From Treponema sp. (lineage in GTDB: Bacteria; Spirochaetota; Spirochaetia; Treponematales; Treponemataceae): a stretch of DNA of 37,834 bases. The stretch spans positions 1-37,834 of the forward strand of contig JAGCDP010000042.1 in assembly GCA_017651065.1 (NCBI GenBank), given 5' to 3'. Position numbers and translations under genes: made by a program. A model generated the notes under the pieces. That model made no database searches and was not told the DNA's origin. It saw nothing but the letters and a program-made list of their open reading frames with translations. Shown piece after piece: positions 25,562-33,827 of the stretch (positions are counted from its first letter, which is position 1; the number at the start of each line of letters is the position of its first letter).

Positions 25562-25581
25562 AAAAGTATCCTCCAAATTAT

Positions 25582-27315
25582 TTATTTATAAAAAACATAA
25601 CCGTTGTAATAATAATTTTTGAAAAGCTTGCGTTCAGTATTGTATTTGTATTCAATGCTTGTAAAACAGAAAGCGATTTCGTCATCGGGCATATACCATA
25701 AAGGCTCGTTTTTACTTATTTTTGGATCAAGCGAAAAGAAATAGTCTTCAAGGTTATATTTCTTTCCTTTTTTGGAGTAATATGCTATTTCCTTTATTTC
25801 TTTTGAGTATTCTACAGATTTCCCATCTTTCCACTCATAGGCATATTCACTTTGGGAAAGTTTTGTAAACTCTTTATAAGCTTCGATATTAAAAATTTTA
25901 TCAGCGTCAAAATCTTTATCAAAAGTAAGCAACGTCTCGTCTTCTCGTTTAGTTTTAATTCCAAAAACTTCTTCAAAATAAAGATATTCTGTGTGCTTCT
26001 GTCCATCCTTATCATATTCAACTTTAGTAGCCCACTCAGGCTGCGGAAGATCACTTGTCCATAATATATATCTATATGCTGAATAAAGTGCTGCACGGTC
26101 ATCATCAGAAATTGCAGCTTCCAAAGCATCCGGATCATAAAGTTTTAAAGTATCTGTTTCTTCATCATAAATATCATATTTATTCATTACCTTAACTATT
26201 CTTGAAAACTGACTTTTATGTGCCATATTAATCAGATTAAACGGAGTGACGCTATCATAAAGAACAATTGCCGTCAAAGCAATTATTGCCCAGTTTACAT
26301 ATTTTCCTTTTTTAATAAACGTAAGAGTGATTGTGATTATAGAAAAAATGATAAACAGCAGACTTGAATAGCGATACCCTGTAAAGCCGTAAGCATTCAC
26401 GCGGATAAAATATGCATAAATCTGAATCAAAATAAGCGGAATAAAAACAAACGCCCCGAACTTATAGAAAAATTTGATGACAGGAAGCTCGTCGTATTCA
26501 CGCAGAATAAAATAGAACACAATATAAAAACACGATGCAAAAGAAACAAACCAGTTAATCTGTCCGTTTGGAAGCTTAAAGAGGAAAAGCGCCTTCAAAA
26601 GGTAAATGTACAAAATCAGAATAAGAAGGGCAAAAACCGGGAACAGAATATAAAGCGTGATTACCTTAAATGCCTTGCCGGAACTTTCATCTTCGCGTCT
26701 GTTGAAAAGATAATAGGTAAAGGTGTTGACGCCAAAAATAAAAGCACAGAAAAAGCAACTGCATTCATAAACATCATTATTATCAGTATTTAAAATCAGA
26801 TTCTGAACTGCATAAACTAAAAGCAAAAGTCCGCCCATAAAAATAAGTGTCATAAAGGAACAGAAAAGTGCATGCTTAAATACAAGCGAAAAATATGTGC
26901 GTGAATTTCCTTTTGGAATAAAAAGATAAAGTGTAATCAGAACTGCGGCAAAAAGGATTCCATAATAATAAAGCGAGCTGTAAACAGAATTACCAAAGCC
27001 CCGATGCGAGAAAAATCCCAGAAGCGCTCCGGCAACAGCTACCCCGCTTTGAATAAGATATTTTTTAAGAGCAGTGAACTTTTGTGTGAGCAGGGTTGCA
27101 GACATTGCAAAAACAGCAGCCATGAAAAATGCCAGATACAAATCTTCCCAGACTGAAACATTTCTTCCGTATTCATACGGTCTGCAAACATCTACACAAG
27201 CAAAAACAAAAGCAATGAAAGTAGAAATAAAAATAACTTTAGTAGCAGCAATATGTGCAACAGCCTCTGCCAACGTTTCTTTAATTTTTGTTTTAATAAT
27301 CGAAAACTTTCCCAT
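25582..27315 (-). CDS. Multi-pass membrane protein, DUF4153-like
   Basis: The 577-residue product has about ten or more hydrophobic helices in residues 25-370, then a soluble C-terminal part of about 200 residues rich in charged residues and tyrosine. Segments such as FILREYDELPVIKFFYKFGA and IRVNAYGFTGYRY resemble DUF4153 membrane proteins; the function of that family is unknown. No Shine-Dalgarno is visible, and a consensus -10 sits six bases before the ATG, so the mRNA may be leaderless. Confidence 0.75.
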   Translation of the reverse strand: MGKFSIIKTKIKETLAEAVAHIAATKVIFISTFIAFVFACVDVCRPYEYGRNVSVWEDLYLAFFMAAVFAMSATLLTQKFTALKKYLIQSGVAVAGALLGFFSHRGFGNSVYSSLYYYGILFAAVLITLYLFIPKGNSRTYFSLVFKHALFCSFMTLIFMGGLLLLVYAVQNLILNTDNNDVYECSCFFCAFIFGVNTFTYYLFNRREDESSGKAFKVITLYILFPVFALLILILYIYLLKALFLFKLPNGQINWFVSFASCFYIVFYFILREYDELPVIKFFYKFGAFVFIPLILIQIYAYFIRVNAYGFTGYRYSSLLFIIFSIITITLTFIKKGKYVNWAIIALTAIVLYDSVTPFNLINMAHKSQFSRIVKVMNKYDIYDEETDTLKLYDPDALEAAISDDDRAALYSAYRYILWTSDLPQPEWATKVEYDKDGQKHTEYLYFEEVFGIKTKREDETLLTFDKDFDADKIFNIEAYKEFTKLSQSEYAYEWKDGKSVEYSKEIKEIAYYSKKGKKYNLEDYFFSLDPKISKNEPLWYMPDDEIAFCFTSIEYKYNTERKLFKNYYYNGYVFYK

Positions 27316-27321
27316 AAGTTA

Positions 27322-27350
27322 ATTATAAATGCAACCTGAACAAAAGTCAC
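27322..27350 (-). promoter_or_regulatory. Promoter of the DUF4153-like gene, apparently leaderless
   Basis: GTGACT (27350-27345), 17 bases, TATAAT (27327-27322), then TAACTT and the ATG at 27315. A start seven bases after the -10 is the A of the ATG. Confidence 0.72.
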
Positions 27351-27373
27351 CCTAAAAGTAACTATTGTTACCA

Positions 27374-27402
27374 TTGCTATATGAAAAAAATGGGCCTATA
27401 TT
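27374..27402 (+). promoter_or_regulatory. Promoter of the NfeD-SPFH operon
   Basis: TTGCTA (27374-27379), 17 bases, TATATT (27397-27402), followed by a repeat-containing leader and a strong Shine-Dalgarno at 27470. Confidence 0.65.
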
Positions 27403-27408
27403 AAGTAT

Positions 27409-27467
27409 AGATTCCGAAACAAGTTCGGAATGACGTCATCCTGAACTTGTTTCAGGATCTCACTTTC
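27409..27467 (+). repeat. Intergenic palindromic repeat pair before the NfeD-like gene
   Basis: ATTCCGAAACAAGTTCGGAAT and TCCTGAACTTGTTTCAGGA are two related palindromes joined by GACGTCA. The second matches the repeat inside carB at 10232. Both fold into hairpins in the 5' leader. Confidence 0.85.
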
Positions 27468-27479
27468 AGGAGGTATGCA

Positions 27480-27932
27480 ATGGACAGTATTATTCAAGTT
27501 CTAAGAAATAATCTGCCATGGGTATGGGTGGCAGTCACTATCATCTGCGTAGTGATTGAATCGCTCACACTCTCGCTTACTACCATCTGGTTTGGAATCA
27601 GCTCGTTCGTGCTTGTTTTTCTTGCATTCACGCCAATTCCGTTTGGAGCCCAGCTGTTTATATTTGTAGCAATGTCTCTGGTACTGCTTATTTTTACACG
27701 GCCTGTTGTAAAGAAAAAGATCAACCAGAAGCAGATTGCAACAAACTATGAACGCATAATCGGACAGATTGCGATTGTAACAAAGAAAATCACGGCACTC
27801 GACAAGGGTTCTGTAAAAATCAATGGTATGGAATGGACTGCAGCCGTTAAAGAGGACATAACCTTGGAAAAAGGCAGCAAGTGCATTATCGAAGAAATTG
27901 CCGGTGTTACGGCTTATGTTAAATCTATATAG
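27480..27932 (+). CDS. NfeD-like membrane protein (short form)
   Basis: The 150-residue protein has two or three N-terminal membrane helices (WVWVAVTIICVVIESLTLSL, IWFGISSFVLVFLAF, LFIFVAMSLVLLIFT) and a C-terminal OB-fold segment (GQIAIVTKKI, GSVKINGMEWTAAV, YVKSI) typical of NfeD proteins. These pair with SPFH proteins in adjacent genes and are thought to work together in membrane quality control or microdomains. The ATG at 27480 follows AGGAGG; an upstream ATG at 27447 lacks such a site. The SPFH partner begins ten bases after the stop. Confidence 0.9.
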   Translation: MDSIIQVLRNNLPWVWVAVTIICVVIESLTLSLTTIWFGISSFVLVFLAFTPIPFGAQLFIFVAMSLVLLIFTRPVVKKKINQKQIATNYERIIGQIAIVTKKITALDKGSVKINGMEWTAAVKEDITLEKGSKCIIEEIAGVTAYVKSI

Positions 27933-27941
27933 GAGGAGCTT

Positions 27942-28826
27942 ATGCTTTATATTATCATCGCTTTAGTTGTTATTGTTCTGGTTCTGATTATTACAAACAT
28001 CAGAATTGTTCCACAGTCAAATGCTTTTGTTATTGAACGTCTTGGTGCTTATCAGGCAACCTGGAATGTTGGACTTCATGTAAAGATGCCTTTCATTGAC
28101 CGCATTGTAAAAAAGGTTTCGCTTAAGGAAAAGGTTTTCGATTTCCCGCCACAGCCTGTAATTACACGCGATAACGTTACAATGATGATTGATACTGTAG
28201 TTTACTTTCAGATTACAGATCCAAAGCTTTATACATACGGTGTTGAACAGCCAATCAACGCTCTTGAAAACCTTAGTGCAACTACACTTCGTAATATCAT
28301 TGGTGAACTTGAGCTTGATGAATCTCTTACAAGCCGTGATGTTATCAACACAAAGATGCGCTCAATTCTTGATGAAGCAACAGACCCTTGGGGAATCAAG
28401 GTAAACCGTGTAGAAGTTAAGAACATTGAGCCTCCTCAGGCAATCCGAGATGCCATGGAAAAACAGATGAAAGCTGAACGCGAACGCCGTGAACAGATTC
28501 TCATTGCCGAAGGTCACAAGCAGTCTGCAATCCTCGAAGCCGAAGGACAGAAGCAGGCACTTATTCTTGAAGCAGAAGCTGCAAAAGAAGCTGCAATCCA
28601 GAAAGCAAAAGGTGAAGCCGAAGCTATCCGCGAAGTTCAGCAGGCAAAAGCAGAAGGTCTTAAAATGCTCAAGGATGCCGGAATGGACAATGCCGTTCTT
28701 AAGCTCCGCAGCCTCGAAGCCTTTGAAAAAGCCGCCGACGGTCAGGCAACAAAGATTATTGTTCCTTCAGATTTACAGAGTCTTGCAGGTGTTGTAACAA
28801 GCATAAGCGAGATTGCTAAGAAGTAG
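27942..28826 (+). CDS. SPFH/stomatin-like protein (QmcA type)
   Basis: The 294-residue protein has one N-terminal membrane helix (residues 2-21), an SPFH domain (PQSNAFVIERLGAYQATW, PGL-like GLHVKMPFIDR, TRDNVTMMIDTVVYFQ, LRNIIGELELDESLTSRD, WGIKVNRVEVKNIEPP) and a long Ala/Glu/Lys-rich coiled coil (about residues 165-245). It should form large rings on the inner membrane and stabilise or control membrane proteases. TAGGAGGAGC precedes the ATG. It is coupled with the NfeD-like gene upstream. Confidence 0.95.
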   Translation: MLYIIIALVVIVLVLIITNIRIVPQSNAFVIERLGAYQATWNVGLHVKMPFIDRIVKKVSLKEKVFDFPPQPVITRDNVTMMIDTVVYFQITDPKLYTYGVEQPINALENLSATTLRNIIGELELDESLTSRDVINTKMRSILDEATDPWGIKVNRVEVKNIEPPQAIRDAMEKQMKAERERREQILIAEGHKQSAILEAEGQKQALILEAEAAKEAAIQKAKGEAEAIREVQQAKAEGLKMLKDAGMDNAVLKLRSLEAFEKAADGQATKIIVPSDLQSLAGVVTSISEIAKK

Positions 28827-28835
28827 GTTATATAA

Positions 28836-30125
28836 ATGAAAAAGAGTCTGTTAGTTTTATTACTTTTATTACCGCTTGCTTTGGGTCTTGCAGCCTGCAA
28901 AAGCAGCCAGGTAGAAGAAGTTACTCCAAAGGATTTGTATTACGACATTGAACGGATACAGATTGACATGAAAACTTCTATACTCAGGGATATTTATGAT
29001 CCCCAGCCCTTTGAAGAGCTTAAGGCCCAGGTAATGGAAGGTAAAATTAACAGACTTGAATGTATTTTCAAAATCCGGGAAATTCTTAATAATTACAAAT
29101 GTGTTCATCTTTCTTTAGTTCCGGATGATTACAATGATTTATATGGAAAAATTGTCCCCTTTCATTTTTACTGCTTCGGGAACGATTATCATGTCTATTA
29201 TACCCTGGAAAAATATAAAGAATATCTTGGCTGGAAGCTTGTAGAAATAGGTGGAGTTAATGTAGAGGAAGTCTGCAACATCCTTGCCCAAACATCGGTT
29301 TTTCCTTTTGAAACAGCCAGTGGGGCAAAATATTGTTTAGAAAATGGAATAAGTTATCTTTCATTAGAGGCTGGCGGACTTATTCAAAAAAAAGGGCAGA
29401 TCAGTCTGACTCTGGAAAATCTGCATGGTATAAGAAAAACTGTTTTATGCAAGCCTTTTACACCCACACAAAAAACAAAGTGGTATGGACTAGCTCCTCT
29501 AAAGTATAATGAATTTAATGTTCACAATGACAGAAACACTCCTTTTAAAATAAAAACAAACCCGAATAAAAAAACAATTTACATGCAGTACAACAGATGC
29601 GAAGATGATTATGAATATTCTCTGGCAACCTGGTTTTCTGAAATGCTGGCAGAACTCCAAACCGGCAGTTATGATACTATTGTCTTTGATTTGCGTTATA
29701 ATCCCGGCGGAGAAATATCTTCAGAAATAAGTCTAAATTCTCTTCTTTTCAGAAACAAGGAAGAACTGAATAAATATAACCTTGCCATTATCATAACCGG
29801 AAGAACCTATTCCTGTGCCTGTATGTTTTTAAATGATTTTATAAGAAATTATCCCCAGGTAAAATTTTTTGGAGAAGAAACAGGTCAGGCTGTATTTAAT
29901 TACACTAATATTAATCCAAATAATTATCTGAAAAAACTTAACTGTTATTTTTCTTTTCCAATGCAGCTTGATGAAGTTCCTGAGCTTTACAAACGCGCCC
30001 AGGAAGTGACACATACAGATGTACATTGCGGAACCTTCCCCGATGTTCCGGCCGGCGAATCATTCAAAGACTGGCTCTACGGCGAAGATGCAATTTACAA
30101 TACAATTTATGATTATTTCAATTAA
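28836..30125 (+). CDS. S41-type peptidase-like lipoprotein
   Basis: The 429-residue protein starts with a lipoprotein signal (MKKSLLVLLLLLPLALGLAA then Cys). The C-terminal half resembles tail-specific (S41) proteases: IVFDLRYNPGG, AIIITGRTYSCACMFLNDF (Ser of YSCA is the expected nucleophile) and a Lys farther on. No clear PDZ is visible; the N-terminal 150 residues are unassigned. The gene is ten bases after the SPFH gene, but the Shine-Dalgarno is weak. It may process envelope proteins; the substrate is unknown, and the catalytic Lys was not placed with certainty. Confidence 0.75.
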   Translation: MKKSLLVLLLLLPLALGLAACKSSQVEEVTPKDLYYDIERIQIDMKTSILRDIYDPQPFEELKAQVMEGKINRLECIFKIREILNNYKCVHLSLVPDDYNDLYGKIVPFHFYCFGNDYHVYYTLEKYKEYLGWKLVEIGGVNVEEVCNILAQTSVFPFETASGAKYCLENGISYLSLEAGGLIQKKGQISLTLENLHGIRKTVLCKPFTPTQKTKWYGLAPLKYNEFNVHNDRNTPFKIKTNPNKKTIYMQYNRCEDDYEYSLATWFSEMLAELQTGSYDTIVFDLRYNPGGEISSEISLNSLLFRNKEELNKYNLAIIITGRTYSCACMFLNDFIRNYPQVKFFGEETGQAVFNYTNINPNNYLKKLNCYFSFPMQLDEVPELYKRAQEVTHTDVHCGTFPDVPAGESFKDWLYGEDAIYNTIYDYFN

Positions 30126-30127
30126 GC

Positions 30128-30160
30128 CGTGTCATTGTCGGGCTTGACCCGACAATCTCC
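30128..30160. repeat. Intergenic palindromic repeat
   Basis: TTGTCGGGCTTGACCCGACAA is a palindrome flanked by the same bases as at 1373-1402. It separates the S41 gene from the LuxR-type gene and could act as a hairpin in the transcript. Confidence 0.85.
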
Positions 30161-30178
30161 TATAGGTAACATAAAGTT

Positions 30179-30895
30179 ATGATGTTTAAGAAACTAATGG
30201 ACAAACCCTTTCGTCTCATGTCAATTGTGGGGATCGTGTATATTGTCCTCATGCTGCTGCTCAATATCCTTACAGATTTTTCTTATGAACTGAGCATAAT
30301 GCCTTATTCAAGAATTGTTTCTTATTCTGCTCATGGAACGGCCCTGATCCTCTGTCTGCTAACCCTCTGCTTTTACAACAAACATCTTCTTTATTATGCA
30401 GCTCTTGAGCTCCTCATTTTTTCAAATCTTTATACAGGCCGCATCTACACTTCCCTCTTCTTAACTTCAATACTCTTCATTCTTATGATGTTGGAAAACC
30501 GTCTGCTTGCAAAGCGACGCCTCATAATTTACATTGTGCTCGAGGTTGCCAAGCTCGCACTTGTTGTTCCTTACGGTGTAAAAACCTTTTTTGAATATGG
30601 AGGAATCGTACTTTTTTCCCTTGCAACAATCGGTTGCATAAACCTGCTCTTCCGTCATGCCTACGACAAAAAGGATAGCAGTGGTATAAACCTGGATGAC
30701 TACAGACTTTCGGACCGCCAGAAAAACTGCATAAAAGAAATTGTAGTAAACAATACAACAATCAAGGCACTGGCAATAGATTACAATGTAAGCGAAAGCT
30801 CAATTAAAAAAGACCTTTCACACATTTACACAGTGCTGGGAATTACCGGTAAGGCAGACTTAAAGGCCCTCTTTATAGGATACGAATTTAAATAA
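30179..30895 (+). CDS. Membrane protein with C-terminal LuxR-type HTH
   Basis: The 238-residue protein has about five or six predicted membrane helices (residues 15-165) and then a helix-turn-helix of the LuxR/NarL type (YRLSDRQKNCIKEIVVNN, IKALAIDYNVSESSIKKDLS, HIYTVLGITGKADLKAL). It appears to be a one-component regulator that binds DNA from the membrane. The signal sensed is unknown. There is no strong Shine-Dalgarno; ATG 30179 and 30182 are both possible. The stop overlaps the next start (TAATG), so the two genes are coupled. Confidence 0.85.
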   Translation: MMFKKLMDKPFRLMSIVGIVYIVLMLLLNILTDFSYELSIMPYSRIVSYSAHGTALILCLLTLCFYNKHLLYYAALELLIFSNLYTGRIYTSLFLTSILFILMMLENRLLAKRRLIIYIVLEVAKLALVVPYGVKTFFEYGGIVLFSLATIGCINLLFRHAYDKKDSSGINLDDYRLSDRQKNCIKEIVVNNTTIKALAIDYNVSESSIKKDLSHIYTVLGITGKADLKALFIGYEFK

Positions 30896-31905
30896 TGAAA
30901 AAGCTGATATTATTTTCCCTGCTTACATTTCTGGGAGTCACTTTTCTGAATGCCGAGCAGCCGGCCCTTACTAAAATCGGTACTTACAAATGCGGCCGCC
31001 AGCCCAAGCAGGTTTTATTTTCGCCCGACAGTAAATATATAATAATGCCGCTTTTAGACGACACAGGCTTTGACATATTCAGCGTCCAGGAAAAGAAAAT
31101 CATAAAAAGAATTAATCCTCCAAACTCAGCAAAGGTTGGTTTTGCAGAAGGCCTCTTTATTCCCGAAAAAGGCATTTTCCTTGTCTCACAGATGACCACA
31201 GCCAATGTCTATGAATACAGCTACCCAGGTTTTGAGTATAAAAGAACTATCCCTACTACAGGCAACTGGTCCAAGTTCATAGCCTACAGCAGCGAACGAC
31301 AGCTTCTTGCTGTTTCCAACTGGGTTTCCAACGATGTTTCTATAATAGATTATAAAAGCGGCCAGTGCCTCAGAAAAATTTCCACAGGCGCTGCTCCCAG
31401 AGGCCTCTACTTTCTTGAAAAAGGAAAAACCATCATCAGTCTTTCCTTTGATGACGGCCTTATAGAAAAATATGATGTCGACAGCGGCAAAGAGCTTTCA
31501 CATATAAAAATCCAGAATGCAGCCATGCGTCATATAGTTTTGAACAAAGACTCAAGCAAAGCCTATGTTTCAGATATGTATCACCGCATGATTTACGAAA
31601 TCAATTTGGCAACTTTTACTATAACTGCAAAAACCCAGGTTTTTAATAATCCAAATACAATTAAACTTTATAATGACAGATGGCTTTTTGTTTCGTCCCG
31701 GGGCCCTAACAATAAAGAAGACTACACCAAACGGAGCCCGGAAAATGGAAAAATTCAGGTTATAGACACTCAGACAATGGAAGTTGTAATTTCTTTTGAA
31801 GGCGGCAATCAGCCAACAGGCCTCGACATCAGCCCCGACGGAAAATACCTTTGCTTTTCAAATTTCCAGGATGAAAACATTGAGCTTTATGAAATAAGCT
31901 TTTAA
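30895..31905 (+). CDS. Exported beta-propeller protein (YncE/40-residue repeat type)
   Basis: The 336-residue protein has a signal peptide (MKKLILFSLLTFLGVTFLNA) and six to seven blade-like repeats such as QPKQVLFSPDSKYIIMPLLD, KFIAYSSERQLLAVSNW, APRGLYFLEKGKTIISLS, MRHIVLNKDSSKAYVSDM and QPTGLDISPDGKYLCFSN. These resemble YncE-like seven-bladed propellers of the periplasm. The role is unknown; the coupling to a membrane regulator suggests it may be a sensor partner or target. Its stop overlaps the stop of the convergent EAL gene. Confidence 0.85.
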   Translation: MKKLILFSLLTFLGVTFLNAEQPALTKIGTYKCGRQPKQVLFSPDSKYIIMPLLDDTGFDIFSVQEKKIIKRINPPNSAKVGFAEGLFIPEKGIFLVSQMTTANVYEYSYPGFEYKRTIPTTGNWSKFIAYSSERQLLAVSNWVSNDVSIIDYKSGQCLRKISTGAAPRGLYFLEKGKTIISLSFDDGLIEKYDVDSGKELSHIKIQNAAMRHIVLNKDSSKAYVSDMYHRMIYEINLATFTITAKTQVFNNPNTIKLYNDRWLFVSSRGPNNKEDYTKRSPENGKIQVIDTQTMEVVISFEGGNQPTGLDISPDGKYLCFSNFQDENIELYEISF

Positions 31906-33695
31906 AGATACTTTTCTTCGTAGTCAGCAATCGGAATTGGCTTACTGTAATAATAGCCCTGAATAATTTCGCAGCCAAAAGTTCGCAGGCTGTCAACCTG
32001 ATCTTTACTTTCGGCTCCTTCTGCAAGACAGGCAAAGCCAAGCTCTTTTGCAAGTGAAATTATATGGCTTAGTACAATCATATCTTCTTCGCGTTCATCT
32101 TTAGTGTTAATTGTATCTACAAAGCTCTTGTCAATTTTCAAGGTATCAATAGGCATTTTTGTCAAAAGCGAAAGTGAAGAATAGCCTGTTCCAAAGTCAT
32201 CCATAGAAATTTTAAAACCCTTATCCTTGAGCTCATTAAGAACGCTGAACATATGCTCCATATTGTCATAGGTTGCACTTTCGGTAAGTTCAAAATCAAT
32301 AAGAGAATGGTCAACGCCATAAGAATCAACAATAGTAACCAGATTTTCAATAAGGTTTTCATCATAAAGACGGCTGCGCGAAAGATTTACAGAAACAGGA
32401 TAAAGAGGCTTACCCTCCTTCTTCCAGGCGGCAAGAGCAGCACAAACTTTCTTTAAGACAATATCATCAATCCGGGCAATGGAACCGTCTTTTTCAAAAT
32501 AAGGAATAAAGCGGTATGGCGGCAGGAATTCCTTGTTTTTATAATTCCAGCGGATAAGAGCTTCGGCACCCTTAATTTTTTCAGATTTAATATCAAACTT
32601 AGGCTGCAGGTAAACTACAAATTCATCCTTTTCAATTGCAGTTTCAACATAAGCCTTTATATAGTTACCCCAGGAAAGGTCATCGTGCATTTTGTCTGTG
32701 TACAGTATAATTTCGGAACCCTGCTTATTTGTACAGAGGGCCTGGGCCATTTTTGCTGCATCGGCAACACGGTTACCAGAAAGCATGGCCCTTTGCATAG
32801 GCACAAGACCGCACTTATAATATACTTTGTAATTAGGATCTTCTTCCAGGAAAGACAGCTTATCAAAGAAGGCCTGGAGTTTCTTGATAAGTTCTTTCTC
32901 CGGCATATCCTTTAAAAGCATTGCAAAATTGTCGTTGTGGCAGCGGGCACTGGCATAAATAAAATCAGAATCATTCATGGCCTTTACAATATTACTCAAA
33001 ACCTTATTTGCCGCAATGTGACCATAAACTTCATTAATTACCCGAAACTGCTTGATATCAAAATGGGCAAAGGCATAATCTGCAATGCCGTCATCGCCCG
33101 GGACTTCAAGATAGGCCTCAAGGTGATTCCAGTTATAGGTGCCTGTTATAAAATCTGTAAAGGCAGACTTGTAAAGCATTTCTTTTTCAAACTTAGAATA
33201 ATCATCCTGCATAACATTAATAGCCTTGTCCTTAGAAAGCTTCCATTCATGCAGAATCCTGATTTTTTTATAGCTGTGAAAAATGCTGATTACCTTTGCC
33301 TCTTCATTTATATAAAGATCGCTGTAAGGTCTGTGGGCATTATCTTCCTTTGCAATATCTTCAAAAAGCTTTTTTATAAAGGGAAAATTTACATCAACAT
33401 CGTCATCAATTTCTACGGAATAAAAAAAGGCTGCATCAAGAGAAATAGTTTTTAGCCCGGCCGGATATTCTACTCTGGGGTCACCTGCCCTGTACTCAAT
33501 ACCAATTACTTCCCTGTCAATGTCCTTTATAAAAAACAGTCCCGGATAATCATAAGTACCAAATGCATTTGAGTAGCAGGCAATTTTTTCTGGCAGCTGG
33601 CCCTTATAAAAGTCCTTAAGCTCCTGATCTGTGGCTTCTATATAATAAAGGAGTCGCTGGGGTTTATATAACTGATTGAGTTTGTTTATAAACAT
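31902..33695 (-). CDS. Cyclic-di-GMP phosphodiesterase (degenerate GGDEF plus EAL)
   Basis: The 597-residue protein has an unassigned N-terminal region (1-170), a GGDEF-fold domain (about 175-310) whose signature is lost (ARCHNDNFAML instead of R-GGDEF-A), and an EAL domain (about 335-590) with EALIRW, VNLSRSRL, FELTESA, DDFGTGYSSLSLL, IDKSFV, AEGAES and QGYYYSKP. The EAL residues for metal and catalysis look intact, so hydrolysis of cyclic-di-GMP is likely, with the GGDEF part perhaps binding GTP. No transmembrane segment is seen. The ATG at 33695 lies six bases after a -10 box and has no Shine-Dalgarno. Confidence 0.92.
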   Translation of the reverse strand: MFINKLNQLYKPQRLLYYIEATDQELKDFYKGQLPEKIACYSNAFGTYDYPGLFFIKDIDREVIGIEYRAGDPRVEYPAGLKTISLDAAFFYSVEIDDDVDVNFPFIKKLFEDIAKEDNAHRPYSDLYINEEAKVISIFHSYKKIRILHEWKLSKDKAINVMQDDYSKFEKEMLYKSAFTDFITGTYNWNHLEAYLEVPGDDGIADYAFAHFDIKQFRVINEVYGHIAANKVLSNIVKAMNDSDFIYASARCHNDNFAMLLKDMPEKELIKKLQAFFDKLSFLEEDPNYKVYYKCGLVPMQRAMLSGNRVADAAKMAQALCTNKQGSEIILYTDKMHDDLSWGNYIKAYVETAIEKDEFVVYLQPKFDIKSEKIKGAEALIRWNYKNKEFLPPYRFIPYFEKDGSIARIDDIVLKKVCAALAAWKKEGKPLYPVSVNLSRSRLYDENLIENLVTIVDSYGVDHSLIDFELTESATYDNMEHMFSVLNELKDKGFKISMDDFGTGYSSLSLLTKMPIDTLKIDKSFVDTINTKDEREEDMIVLSHIISLAKELGFACLAEGAESKDQVDSLRTFGCEIIQGYYYSKPIPIADYEEKYL

Positions 33696-33701
33696 GCTTT
33701 A

Positions 33702-33753
33702 ATAATAGCACATAAAGAAGGCATTTGCAAAAATTTTAGAATTCTGATATTTT
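33702..33753. promoter_or_regulatory. Back-to-back promoters sharing one palindromic -35 (TTGCAA)
   Basis: TTGCAA at 33725-33730 is its own reverse complement. On the plus strand TATTTT (33748-33753) follows after 17 bases, serving the transporter. On the minus strand TATTAT (33707-33702) also follows after 17 bases, serving the EAL gene. Only one could be bound by polymerase at a time. Confidence 0.6.
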
Positions 33754-33759
33754 ATTAGC

Positions 33760-33801
33760 AGACAGTTCGAAGTCCTTCCTGTCTATAAACAAAACCAGGT
33801 C
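33760..33801 (+). ncRNA. Candidate preQ1-I riboswitch leader
   Basis: AGACAG (33760-33765) pairs with CUGUCU (33779-33784); the loop starts UUC after G, and the 3' tail AUAAACAAAACCAGG is A-rich and resembles the tail of known preQ1-I aptamers such as the Thermoanaerobacter tengcongensis one. CCU in the loop could pair with AGG of the tail as the pseudoknot. The predicted transcript start coincides with the first stem. The gene downstream moves queuosine precursors. The aptamer consensus was compared by memory only. Confidence 0.55.
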
Positions 33802-33827
33802 AATTCTTTTTTTCAGAGGTCATTTTC

